Positions 35,176 to 43,139 of a stretch of DNA of 64,000 nucleotides are shown piece after piece (the stretch's first letter is position 1; every line of letters starts with the position of its first letter). A program made the translations under genes and the position numbers. The notes beneath the pieces were generated by a model. The model ran no database searches. It was not told the origin of the DNA and saw nothing but the letters and a program-made list of their open reading frames with translations. Source of the stretch: Bifidobacterium breve (GTDB lineage: Bacteria > Actinomycetota > Thermoleophilia > Solirubrobacterales > Solirubrobacteraceae); contig CAMCUD010000011.1 of NCBI GenBank assembly GCA_945878865.1, forward strand, positions 62,001 to 126,000, read 5' to 3'.

Positions 35176-36309
35176 TCACTTCGCCGCCGTCTTCTCGAGG
35201 TAGGCGACGAGTGCCGCCAGCTCCTGCTTGGTGAGGGTGTCGCCGTAGTTGGCGGGCATGATCCCCTCGGTGTACCCCTTTGCGACGTCCTTGTTCGGGT
35301 TTTCGATCGCCTCGGCGATCTGGGCGGGCGTCCAGCCCTTCAGGACCTCGTCGAGATTCGGCCCGGTGGCGCCGCTCGTCCCGGCGTCGCTCAGCGTGTG
35401 GCAGGCGCCGCACGCCGTGGCCTCGCCGTTGCCTTCCGCGAAGAGGGTCTTGCCGATCGCGGCCTGATCGGTGGCGTCGGCCGCGCCGCCGCCGCCGGCC
35501 GCCCCGGTCGCGGCCATCCCGCCGGCCTGCTTGCGGCGGATCCACGCGTCGAAGCGCTCGGGGGTCACGACGGTGACCTTCTGGCGCATGAGCGCGTGGC
35601 CCACGCCGCACAGCTCGGCGCACACGACCGACCAGCTGCCGAGCTTCGACGGGGTGATCCGGTAGCTCGTGGTGATGCCCGGCACCGCGTCGATCTTCAT
35701 GCGGAACTCCGGGACCCAGAAGTCGTGCAGCACGTCGAGCGTCCGGATCTGGAACTTCACCGAGCGGTCCTTCGGCAGGACGAGCTCGGCGGACTTGACC
35801 GGCTTGCCGTCGAGCCCGCGGTAGGCGAACGTCCAGGCGAACTGCTGCCCGGTCACGTCGACCCGGAGCTCCTTGGGCGCTCCGGCGGCCGGCGCCTCCT
35901 CGACGTTGGTCAGGGTGACGTAGGCGTACGTGCAGAGCCCGATGAGGAGGATCGCGGGGATGGTGGTCCACACGATCTCCAGGCCGGTGTTGCCGTGGAT
36001 CGACGGGCCGTCGAGGCCCTCCTCGCCCGGCCGCTCGCGGAACTGCCAGACGCAGTAGAGCGTGATGACGGTGACGAGGACGAAGAACGGGACCGACGCC
36101 ACGACCAGCACGTGGTAGACGGTGTCGATGTCGTCCGCCTGCGTGGACCCCCGGACGGGGAACCAGTCGATCGCGAACCCGAGCGCGATGCCGATGGCCG
36201 TGGCCACCAGCCCGATCGCGACCAGGGTCCACACGTGGACCGGCCGGTCACGGCGCGGGTCAGCCTGCTCTCGAGCAGGGGCTTGCTCCGACACGGTCTC
36301 CTCACCCAT
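35176..36309 (-). CDS. ctaC: Cytochrome c oxidase subunit II with fused cytochrome c
   Basis: A 377-residue subunit II with three hydrophobic segments near 26-48, 64-86 and 108-130, the first perhaps an anchor. The CuA site is His195, Cys230, Glu232, Cys234, His238 and Met241 (CAELCGVGHALM). After a Gly/Ala linker the C-terminus is a cytochrome c with CGACH at 300-304 and a distal Met in IMPANYGD. It delivers electrons directly to the A2-type subunit I encoded next. It probably heads the operon ctaC-ctaD-usp-ctaE-small peptide. Confidence 0.96.
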   Translation of the reverse strand: MGEETVSEQAPAREQADPRRDRPVHVWTLVAIGLVATAIGIALGFAIDWFPVRGSTQADDIDTVYHVLVVASVPFFVLVTVITLYCVWQFRERPGEEGLDGPSIHGNTGLEIVWTTIPAILLIGLCTYAYVTLTNVEEAPAAGAPKELRVDVTGQQFAWTFAYRGLDGKPVKSAELVLPKDRSVKFQIRTLDVLHDFWVPEFRMKIDAVPGITTSYRITPSKLGSWSVVCAELCGVGHALMRQKVTVVTPERFDAWIRRKQAGGMAATGAAGGGGAADATDQAAIGKTLFAEGNGEATACGACHTLSDAGTSGATGPNLDEVLKGWTPAQIAEAIENPNKDVAKGYTEGIMPANYGDTLTKQELAALVAYLEKTAAK

Positions 36310-36405
36310 GTGCGGATCATCCTAAGCATGTGCCCCGGCGGAGAGCAACGATTGACCGATCCGCCCAGTAACGACGGCGGATCAGTCGGACGCCTGGGGG
36401 CGTGT

Positions 36406-36810
36406 TCAGGCGGCGAACGCGCCGTTGGCCACCGCGACGGGGACTCCGTCGCGGGCGAACCGGCCCTCGGCGCGGTACGCCGAGGGGGCGACCCCGTGGT
36501 GCCGGCGGAACGCCTTGGCGAACTGTGCCGGCTGGCGGTAGCCGACACGGTGGGCGACCTCGCGGACCGTGGTGCCGCGGGTGGCGAGGAGCTCGGCCGC
36601 GCGCTCCATGCGGACGGCTGTGAGGTGCTCGCGGAAGGTGGTGCGGCCGATCTCGGCGTACGCCCGCTGCAGCTGGCGCCGCGACGACGCCACGCGACGC
36701 GCGATGTCGTCGAGGGAGAGCTCGCTGCCGTACTCCGCCGCCACGATGGCCGTGGCGTCTTCGTAGAGCGCGGTGCGGTGCCGGATGGTCGCTGGTCGTT
36801 GCACGGACAT
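36406..36810 (-). CDS. AraC-family transcriptional regulator (single HTH domain)
   Basis: A 134-residue regulator consisting almost only of the AraC double-HTH domain: LSLDDIARRVASSRRQLQRAY, then VRMERAAELLATRG, and REVAHRVGYRQPAQFAKAFRRHHGVAPSAYR. No sensor domain is present, so it may act constitutively or respond through partners. The ATG at 36810 has AAAGG five bases upstream and is preferred over a GTG at 36855. It lies between the two oxidase loci and divergent from a CBS gene, so regulation of respiration is a reasonable guess. Confidence 0.85.
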   Translation of the reverse strand: MSVQRPATIRHRTALYEDATAIVAAEYGSELSLDDIARRVASSRRQLQRAYAEIGRTTFREHLTAVRMERAAELLATRGTTVREVAHRVGYRQPAQFAKAFRRHHGVAPSAYRAEGRFARDGVPVAVANGAFAA

Positions 36811-36898
36811 CAACCTTTGTACGCCTTCAAGTGTCCAGTTGGATGCATCGCGCACACCTCAGGGCACGAAGCTGGCGCTTCAACGCTCATGCTCGTGC

Positions 36899-36927
36899 TT
36901 GACGTTACATGGGCATGGGCATAGATT
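36899..36927 (+). promoter_or_regulatory. Near-consensus promoter of the CBS gene
   Basis: TTGACG and TAGATT are separated by exactly 17 bases. This is the closest match to a sigma-70 promoter that I noted in the window and leaves a leader of about 33 bases. Confidence 0.7.
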
Positions 36928-36966
36928 GAGCCAATCGTTGCAAGCTGTGGCGGGAGATGAGGAAGC

Positions 36967-37389
36967 ATGCGAGTACGCGAGGCGATGAGCGACGTGGTGC
37001 TCACGATCGGCCCCGGGCATACCCTGCGCGCTGCGGCCCGGCGGATGGCCGAGCGCAACGTCGGAGCTGCGGTCGTGGTCGACGGCGACCTGCCCGGGCC
37101 GGGCATCGTGACCGAGCGCGACATCCTGCGGTCCATCGGTGCGGGGGAAGACCCCGACGTCGAGCGGGTCGCCGAGCACCTCACCGACCGGCTGGTGTTC
37201 GCCGAGCCGGACTGGTCGCTTGAGGAGGCCGCTGTGGCGATGGTGCGCGGTGGGTTCCGCCACCTCATCGTGATGGACGCCGGTGAGCCGGCAGGCGTGG
37301 TCTCCGTGCGCGACATCGTGCGCTGCTGGAGCGACGACGGGTCGATCTGCGACGTGCCGGAGTCGGCACGCGCGCTGACGTCCGCGTAG
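36967..37389 (+). CDS. Two-CBS-domain protein between oxidase loci
   Basis: A 140-residue protein with two CBS motifs: MSDVVLTIGPGHTLRAAARR followed by GIVTERDILRSI, and LVFAEPDWSLEEAA followed by VVSVRDIVRCW. It probably binds an adenine nucleotide. GAGGAAGC precedes the ATG. The only gene between the two minus-strand oxidase loci on the plus strand, it has its own strong promoter and may link respiration to energy charge. A strong hairpin terminates it. Confidence 0.88.
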   Translation: MRVREAMSDVVLTIGPGHTLRAAARRMAERNVGAAVVVDGDLPGPGIVTERDILRSIGAGEDPDVERVAEHLTDRLVFAEPDWSLEEAAVAMVRGGFRHLIVMDAGEPAGVVSVRDIVRCWSDDGSICDVPESARALTSA

Positions 37390-37415
37390 CGGCGCGAGGC
37401 CCCGAGAACGACAAA

Positions 37416-37437
37416 GGGGACGGCGCAGGCCGTCCCC
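37416..37437. terminator. Bidirectional terminator
   Basis: GGGGACGGC-GCAG-GCCGTCCCC is a perfect 9-bp stem. On the minus strand it is followed by TTTGTCGTT, so it best serves the oxidase transcript ending at 37465; it also lies 27 bases after the CBS stop. Confidence 0.8.
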
Positions 37438-37464
37438 TCAGAACAGCTCGTGTCCGGCGGAGAG

Positions 37465-37701
37465 CTAGTGCTCGTCGCCGTGCTCGAGCGGCAGGTGGCG
37501 GTACTCGATGACCGCGGCGCGGATCCACGTGATGAGGACGCCGACGGTCAGCAGCAGGCCCAGGACGAGCAGCCACCACTTCCAGGTGATGCCGACGAGC
37601 GCCATGGTGACGCCGACGGTCAGCAGGAACGGCTCGATGCTGCCACCGGGGAGGTGGATGTCCTCGCCGGCGGGCGGGACGTTCGACTCTTCGACGCTCA
37701 T
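37465..37701 (-). CDS. Cytochrome c oxidase subunit IV-like small membrane protein
   Basis: A 78-residue protein with an acidic N-terminus (MSVEESNVPPAGEDIHLPGG) and two closely spaced membrane helices (PFLLTVGVTMALVGI and WWLLVLGLLLTVGVLITWI), ending in a His/Asp tail. This shape matches the small CtaF/subunit IV proteins of actinobacterial aa3 oxidases. Its ATG overlaps the stop of the upstream 36-residue gene (ATGA). Confidence 0.78.
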   Translation of the reverse strand: MSVEESNVPPAGEDIHLPGGSIEPFLLTVGVTMALVGITWKWWLLVLGLLLTVGVLITWIRAAVIEYRHLPLEHGDEH

Positions 37702-37808
37702 GAGACGTAGATGGCTGCGGCGACGAAGCTCATGCCGAACATGAGCAGGACGACGGCTGTCGCGATGAGCGCGGTCCGGAGATTCTTCTTGGCGAGACGG
37801 CGATCCAT
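37698..37808 (-). CDS. 36-residue single-helix membrane peptide of the A1 oxidase locus
   Basis: Encodes MDRRLAKKNLRTALIATAVV followed by the rest of one hydrophobic helix. The basic N-terminus predicts an N-in orientation. TAGACT (37823-37818, minus strand) ends nine bases before the ATG, and the stop overlaps the next ATG, so this tiny gene is probably real. It may be a non-core oxidase subunit, matching the peptide in the other oxidase locus in size though not in sequence. Confidence 0.58.
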   Translation of the reverse strand: MDRRLAKKNLRTALIATAVVLLMFGMSFVAAAIYVS

Positions 37809-37852
37809 GTGGGCAAAAGTCTATCGGTGGACGGGGAAGGGAGGCGTGCCGG

Positions 37853-38782
37853 TCAGAGCTGCGCGTCGAGCACCATCGCGCAGAACAGCAGCGCGAGGTA
37901 CGCCAGCGAGTACAGGTAGAGCTTCAGGGCCGTCTGACGGTCGGCACGGCGGTACAGCAGGACGGCGCCCGCGATGAACCCGACGCCGAGCACGAGCGAG
38001 GCGACGAGATACACCGCGCCGAAGGCATGGGCGCAGAACGGCAACTGGGTCACGGCGTACAGCAGCAGCGTGTACAGCAGGATCTGCTTGCGCGTCTCCT
38101 GCTCGCCGCGGACGACGGGCAGCATCGGGATGCCGACCTTCGCGTACTCGTCCTTCATGAGCAGCGACAGCGCCCAGAAGTGCGGCGGCGTCCAGAAGAA
38201 CACGATGGCGAAGAGATAGAGCGCGGTCCCGGACAGCTCGCCCGTGACCGCCGCCCAGCCGGCCAGCACCGGGAAGGCGCCGGCGGCGCCGCCGATGACG
38301 ATGTTCTGCGACGTGCGCCGCTTGAGCCAGATCGTGTAGACGCCGACGTAGCTGACGAACCCGGCGAGCGCCATCGACGCCGCGAGGACGTTGATCGTCA
38401 GCGACATCAGGACGAACGACAGCGTCGCCAGGGCGATGCCGTAGGTCAGCGCGGCGGCGGGGGAGACCCGGCCCGACGGCACCGGCCGGTTGGCCGTGCG
38501 TGCCATGAGCGCGTCGACGTCGCGGTCGTACCAGTGGTTGACCGCCGCGGCGCCGCCAGCTGAGAGGTAGCCGCCGATGACCGTGAGCAGCACGAGGCCG
38601 ATCGACGGATCCCCGGCGACGTACATCGTCGCGACGGTCGTCAGCAGCAGCAGCGACTGGACCTTGGGCTTCGTCAGCTCGACGTAGTCGGCGACGACCT
38701 GCCGGAGGCCGGAACGTGCCGGAGTCGGCACGGCGGCCGCCGGCGGAGCGGCGGCCTGGGATGGGACGGAACGGGCTTCCAT
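37853..38782 (-). CDS. ctaB: Protoheme IX farnesyltransferase (heme O synthase)
   Basis: Farnesylates heme B to heme O, the first step in making heme A for aa3 oxidases. The 309-residue UbiA-family protein has seven to nine helices and both prenyl-diphosphate motifs: NHWYDRDVDALM and YTIWLKRRTSQNIVIGG, with FWTPPHFWALSLL. An Ala/Pro-rich N-terminal tail of about 25 residues precedes VELTKPKVQSLLLLT. TAGCCT on the minus strand about 16 bases upstream may be a local promoter, but it also lies 66 bases after ctaD in the same direction. Confidence 0.95.
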   Translation of the reverse strand: MEARSVPSQAAAPPAAAVPTPARSGLRQVVADYVELTKPKVQSLLLLTTVATMYVAGDPSIGLVLLTVIGGYLSAGGAAAVNHWYDRDVDALMARTANRPVPSGRVSPAAALTYGIALATLSFVLMSLTINVLAASMALAGFVSYVGVYTIWLKRRTSQNIVIGGAAGAFPVLAGWAAVTGELSGTALYLFAIVFFWTPPHFWALSLLMKDEYAKVGIPMLPVVRGEQETRKQILLYTLLLYAVTQLPFCAHAFGAVYLVASLVLGVGFIAGAVLLYRRADRQTALKLYLYSLAYLALLFCAMVLDAQL

Positions 38783-38848
38783 GAAAGACGGCTGGCGCAG
38801 GCTACCGCGCGACGAGGTCGCGCGGTAGCGGCACCGGAAGACGTCGAG

Positions 38849-40543
38849 CTAGTGGGAGACCAGCTCGCGGTCGTCGGACGTGATGCCGGACTGCCGCTCG
38901 ACCTGACGGCGGATGTCCTTCATCGGCTCGATCGAGCGGACGCGCGGCACCTCGTCGAAGTTGTTCTGCGGCGGCGGCGACGGCGTGAACCACTCGAGCG
39001 TGTTGCCGAGCCACGGATCGGGGCCGGCGATCGCGCCCTTCTTCGCCGAGCGGACGAAGTTGTAGAGGCTCAGCACGATGCCGAGGCCCAGGAACCACGA
39101 CCCGACCGTCGAGATCTGGTTGTAGAGCTCGAGGTTGCCGATGTCCTGGTACTCGTAGATGCGCCGCGGCATGCCGTCGAGGCCCAGCGAGTGCTGGATC
39201 AGGAAGGTCAGCGTGAGGCCGAGGTACATGAAGCCCAGCGACACCTGCGCGAGGCGCTCGTTCGGCATCCGGCCGGAGATCTTCGGGAACCAGTAGTAGA
39301 GGCCGCCGAAGATCGCGAACACGCCACCGCCGACGATCACGTAGTGGAAGTGCGCGACCACGAAGTACGTGTCGTGCAGCTGCCAGTCGACGGGGAAGAT
39401 CGCCAGGAAGATGCCCGAGATGCCGCCGATGAGGAACAGCGACAGGAAGGCGATCGCGAACAGCAGCGGCGACTTGAACACGATGGTCCCTCGCCACAGC
39501 GTCGCGATCCAGTTGAAGATCTTCACGCCCGTGGGGATGGCGATCAGGAACGAGCTGAGCATGAAGAAGATCAGCACGACCGACGGGCTCGGCGTCGTGA
39601 ACATGTGGTGCGCCCACACGAGCAGGCCGAGGAACGCGATGACCACGGTGGCCGCGGCGATCGCCTTGTAGCCGAAGATCGGCTTGCGGGCGAACACCGG
39701 CAGGATCTCCGAGACGATCCCGAACGCCGGCAGGATCATGATGTAGACCTCGGGGTGACCGAAGAACCAGAAGAGGTGCTGCCACAGCAGCGGGTCACCA
39801 TCCGGCGGCATGAAGAAGTTCGTGCCGAAGTGACGGTCGGTCAGCAGCATCGTGACCGCGGCCGCGATGACGGGCAGCGCGAGGATCAGCAGGATCGCGT
39901 AGATCAGGATGGTCCAGACGAAGAGCGGCATGCGGCCCCAGCCCATGCCGGGCGCGCGCATGTTCGCGATGGTCACGTAGAAGTTGACCGAGCCCACCAG
40001 GGACGAGATGCCGGTGAGGTGGGCGAGGAAGATCCAGGCGTCGACGCCGCCGCCGGGGGAGAAGGCCTTCTCCGACAGCGGGGTGTACGCCGTCCAGCCC
40101 ATCTCCGGCGGGGAGAAGAAGATCGACGCGTAGAAGACCACGCCGCCGGCCAGGAACATCCAGTACGACAGCGCGTTGAGCTTCGGGAACGCCATGTCAC
40201 GCGCGCCGATCATGAGCGGCACGAGGTAGTTGCCGAACCCGGCCATGATCGGGACGACGAAGAGGAAGACCATCGTCGTGCCGTGGATGGTGAACAGCGC
40301 GTTGTAGACCTGCGGCGAGAGCAGCGTGTTGTCGGCTGCGCCCAGCTGCAGGCGGATCATCAGCGCCTCGACGCCACCCAGGATGAAGAACACCAGGGCG
40401 GTGACGAGGTACATGATCCCGATCTTCTTGTGATCGGTCGTCGTGAACCAGGAGGTCCACCCCGTGGAAGGGCGCTCGACCTTCGACGCGAGCACCTGCG
40501 GGACTCGCGTGACGGACTGCGCGGTGGTGTCAACTGCGGCCAT
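38849..40543 (-). CDS. ctaD: Cytochrome c oxidase subunit I, A1-type
   Basis: A 564-residue heme-copper oxidase subunit I. Low-spin heme ligand His87 (TIHGTT), D-channel Asp in ARDMAFPKLN, helix VI FGHPEVYIM (261-269) with the D-channel glutamate Glu265, CuB pair AHHMF, K-channel TGVKIFNW and FHYVIVGGG are all present. It is therefore a conventional A1-type aa3 oxidase, in contrast to the A2-type gene 4 kb downstream. It lies 12 bases after the CuA subunit gene. Confidence 0.96.
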   Translation of the reverse strand: MAAVDTTAQSVTRVPQVLASKVERPSTGWTSWFTTTDHKKIGIMYLVTALVFFILGGVEALMIRLQLGAADNTLLSPQVYNALFTIHGTTMVFLFVVPIMAGFGNYLVPLMIGARDMAFPKLNALSYWMFLAGGVVFYASIFFSPPEMGWTAYTPLSEKAFSPGGGVDAWIFLAHLTGISSLVGSVNFYVTIANMRAPGMGWGRMPLFVWTILIYAILLILALPVIAAAVTMLLTDRHFGTNFFMPPDGDPLLWQHLFWFFGHPEVYIMILPAFGIVSEILPVFARKPIFGYKAIAAATVVIAFLGLLVWAHHMFTTPSPSVVLIFFMLSSFLIAIPTGVKIFNWIATLWRGTIVFKSPLLFAIAFLSLFLIGGISGIFLAIFPVDWQLHDTYFVVAHFHYVIVGGGVFAIFGGLYYWFPKISGRMPNERLAQVSLGFMYLGLTLTFLIQHSLGLDGMPRRIYEYQDIGNLELYNQISTVGSWFLGLGIVLSLYNFVRSAKKGAIAGPDPWLGNTLEWFTPSPPPQNNFDEVPRVRSIEPMKDIRRQVERQSGITSDDRELVSH

Positions 40544-40555
40544 CTCGTGCTCTTC

Positions 40556-41494
40556 CTAAGGGGTCGGGTTGACGGCAGAGTCTTGGGTCGCCTTGTCCGC
40601 CGCGGTGGGGAACAGGACCTTGCGCTGGGCGATGACGTCGCGGTTCGCCGCATCGATGCTGCGCTTCTTCGCCGCGAGCCAGAGCTTGAACTGCTCCGGC
40701 GTGACCGCCTTGACGTAGGCGATCATGTTCGCGTGGTTGCGCCCGCACAGCTCGGCGCACTGCCCGCGGAAGACCGTGCCGGCCTTGTCCTCGGGGATCT
40801 GGAACCACGTGTAGTTCGTGTGGCCCGGGACGGCGTCGAACTTGCCGCCGAGCTGGGGGATCCACCAGGAGTGGATGACGTCCTGCGCCCGGATCTCCAG
40901 CGTGACCGTCGTCCCGGTCGGCACGACCATCGTGTTGTAGGCGAACACGTTGTTGAGCCGGTTCTTGTCCCCGTCGGCGTACGTGTAGCGCCACACGTAC
41001 TGCTGGCCGTTGACGGCGATGCGCAGCGCGCGGCCGTTCGGCGGCTGGCGGTCGGCGGCCGAGGCGAACTTGATCGGCTCGGTGCCCGGGCCGGAGTAGC
41101 CGTTGGCCTGCGAGTTCGGGGGGTTGCGGATGCCCGGCAGCATCGCGAAGGTCACGCCGCCGAGGATCACGAGGATCACCGCGGCGCCGATCGTCCAGCC
41201 GATCTCCAGGCGCGTGTTGCCGTGGATCTGGGCTGCGACCGCGCCCTTGCGGTGGCGGTACTTGATGATGCTGTAGAGGAGGACGCCCTCCACCGCGAAG
41301 AAGATGATGAACGCGAGCACGAGCACGATCTTGTAGAGCGTGTCGATGTCGTCCGCGTTGGGTGAGCCGCCCGACTGGGGTGTGAGGAGGTCGGCGGAGG
41401 CGACGCCGGTGAAGGCCAGCAGGCCCAGAGCGGCGAGCGCGAAGGCCGCGATCAGGATGCGGCGGGGGTTGGGATACGTCGCTGTCGGTGCCAA
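40556..41494 (-). CDS. ctaC: Cytochrome c oxidase subunit II (CuA, no heme domain)
   Basis: A 312-residue subunit II with a signal or anchor helix (ILIAAFALAALGLLAFTGVA), two further helices and a cupredoxin domain. CuA ligands are in IHSWWIP and CAELCGRNHANM. Unlike the other ctaC it has no CxxCH, so it must receive electrons from a separate cytochrome, possibly the lipoprotein at 30.9 kb or a bc1-type complex. TTG at 41494 is used; a TACAAT box lies about ten bases upstream on the minus strand, one of the best -10 matches here. It heads ctaC-ctaD-ctaB and the two small genes. Confidence 0.94.
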   Translation of the reverse strand: MAPTATYPNPRRILIAAFALAALGLLAFTGVASADLLTPQSGGSPNADDIDTLYKIVLVLAFIIFFAVEGVLLYSIIKYRHRKGAVAAQIHGNTRLEIGWTIGAAVILVILGGVTFAMLPGIRNPPNSQANGYSGPGTEPIKFASAADRQPPNGRALRIAVNGQQYVWRYTYADGDKNRLNNVFAYNTMVVPTGTTVTLEIRAQDVIHSWWIPQLGGKFDAVPGHTNYTWFQIPEDKAGTVFRGQCAELCGRNHANMIAYVKAVTPEQFKLWLAAKKRSIDAANRDVIAQRKVLFPTAADKATQDSAVNPTP

Positions 41495-41599
41495 AGCGGC
41501 GGGGATTGTATTCCTCGGGCGGCCATCTTCGCCTTCACGTGGCGCGCGGCCCGTAGTTCCGGCCGCGCGACCACCCGAAAATCCCCCGTGGGACGGGGA

Positions 41600-42397
41600 C
41601 TAGGCGCCGGTGAACTCGGCCGGCCGCCGTGCGACGAACGCCGCGACGCCCTCGCCGAAGTCCGACGTGCGGCCGAGGCCGCGCTGGATCTCGGCCTCGA
41701 GCTCGAGCTGGCGGCCGAGCTCGGCCTCCGACCACGCGGCGAGCTGGCGCTTAATCCCCGCGTACGCGCGCGTGGGCCCGGCGGCGAGCTTCGCCAGCAG
41801 CGCGTCGCCCTCGGCGGCCAGCTGGTCGTCGGCGACGACGCGGTTGATGAGGCCCCATTCCAGCGCCTGGGCCGCCGGGATCTTCTCGCCGAGCATCGCC
41901 ATTTCCGCCGCGCGCGCGAGGCCGATGCGGCTGGGGATGAACGCCGAAGCGCCGCCGTCCGGGGCCAGGCCGATGTTGACGAAGGCCAGCAGGAAGTAGG
42001 CGGACTCGGCGGCGATCGTGAGGTCGGCCGCCAGCGCGAGGGAGCAGCCGACGCCGACGGCGGGTCCGTTGACGAGCGAGATGACCGGCTTCTGCAGCTG
42101 CCGGACGCCGACGATCACGGGGTTGTAGCGGGTGCGCAGCGACTCGCCGAGATCCGGCAGGCCGTCCTCGGCGACGATGCCGTCGTCGGCCTTCAGGTCG
42201 GCGCCCGAGCAGAACGCCCGGCCCGCACCGGTGATGGCGACGGCGCGGACGGCGTCGTCCTCGCCGACCTCCTTCAGGGCGGCGAGAAGGTCGTCGGTGA
42301 CCTCGTCGTTCCAGGCGTTCAGGGCTTCAGGGCGGCGCAGCTCGATGATGGCGGCGCCCCCGCGGCGCTCGATGGCGACTGTCTGCAGGGCGGGCAT
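41600..42397 (-). CDS. Enoyl-CoA hydratase/isomerase family protein
   Basis: A 265-residue crotonase. Oxyanion-hole segments AFCSGADL and NGPAVGVGCSLALAAD are intact. The catalytic region IGLAPDGGASAFIPSRIG keeps an acidic residue (Asp) where one of the two glutamates stands in hydratases, as in PaaG-type isomerases. It may act in fatty-acid or aromatic-CoA degradation. TAGGAT on the minus strand (42409-42404) lies six bases before the ATG. Confidence 0.88.
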   Translation of the reverse strand: MPALQTVAIERRGGAAIIELRRPEALNAWNDEVTDDLLAALKEVGEDDAVRAVAITGAGRAFCSGADLKADDGIVAEDGLPDLGESLRTRYNPVIVGVRQLQKPVISLVNGPAVGVGCSLALAADLTIAAESAYFLLAFVNIGLAPDGGASAFIPSRIGLARAAEMAMLGEKIPAAQALEWGLINRVVADDQLAAEGDALLAKLAAGPTRAYAGIKRQLAAWSEAELGRQLELEAEIQRGLGRTSDFGEGVAAFVARRPAEFTGA

Positions 42398-42403
42398 TGC
42401 GCC

Positions 42404-42409
42404 ATCCTA
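42404..42409 (-). promoter_or_regulatory. Putative -10 of the enoyl-CoA hydratase gene
   Basis: TAGGAT ends six bases before the ATG in a 19-base divergent gap, giving a leaderless transcript. Confidence 0.45.
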
Positions 42410-42416
42410 CGGATGG

Positions 42417-43139
42417 ATGGCGCACCGACCGCTCATTGGGATCCCGGCGCCCGTCGTCTCCGCGCGGTGGGGGCCGTGGGACGATCGGGCCCTGGTCGTC
42501 CCCGCCGGGTACCTGCGTGCCGTGCGCGACGCCGGCGGCTTGGCGGTCGCGCTGGGGCCCGAGCCGCCGCAGGACGCACCGGCGGTGCTCGACCGTGTCG
42601 ACGGCCTGCTGCTCATCGGCGGCACGGACGTCGATCCGGGCGCCTACGGCCAGCCGCCGCACCCGGCGACCGACCCGCCGGATGCCGCGCGCGACGCGTT
42701 CGAGGTCGCGCTCGTCCGTGAGGCGATCGCTCGCGACCTCCCGTTGTTGGCCGTCTGCCGGGGGATGCAGGTCTTCAACGTCGCCTGCGGGGGCACGCTC
42801 GTGCAGCACATCCCCGAGGTCGCCGGCCATGAGCACCATCGGCGCCAGATCGGTTCGTTCGCCGATGCCGACCACGAGGTGCGGTTGGAGGCGGGGACGC
42901 TCGCCGCACGCGTGGCCGGCGAGGAGGCCCACGTCGTGAAGTCCCATCACCACCAGGCCGTCGACGTGCCCGGCGAGGGGCTCGTCGTCACCGGCCGCGA
43001 CGGGGCGGACGGCGGGGTCGAGGCGATCGAACGACCCGCCAGCCGCTTCGCGCTCGGGGTCCAATGGCATCCCGAGGAGGATCCGGACAGCCCCGTGATC
43101 GCGGCGCTCGTCGAGGCGGCGCGGACCGCCGGGGCGTGA
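42417..43139 (+). CDS. Peptidase C26 / gamma-glutamyl-GABA hydrolase-like protein
   Basis: A 240-residue class I glutamine amidotransferase-fold hydrolase. Nucleophile Cys lies in AVCRGMQVFN, and the His/Glu pair in VQWHPEEDPDSP. Family members hydrolyse gamma-glutamyl bonds, for example in PuuD. The start MAHRPLIGIP is chosen because upstream sequence overlaps the divergent gene. The next gene overlaps its stop (GTGA) and resembles gamma-glutamylcyclotransferases, so the pair may process one gamma-glutamyl compound. Confidence 0.85.
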   Translation: MAHRPLIGIPAPVVSARWGPWDDRALVVPAGYLRAVRDAGGLAVALGPEPPQDAPAVLDRVDGLLLIGGTDVDPGAYGQPPHPATDPPDAARDAFEVALVREAIARDLPLLAVCRGMQVFNVACGGTLVQHIPEVAGHEHHRRQIGSFADADHEVRLEAGTLAARVAGEEAHVVKSHHHQAVDVPGEGLVVTGRDGADGGVEAIERPASRFALGVQWHPEEDPDSPVIAALVEAARTAGA

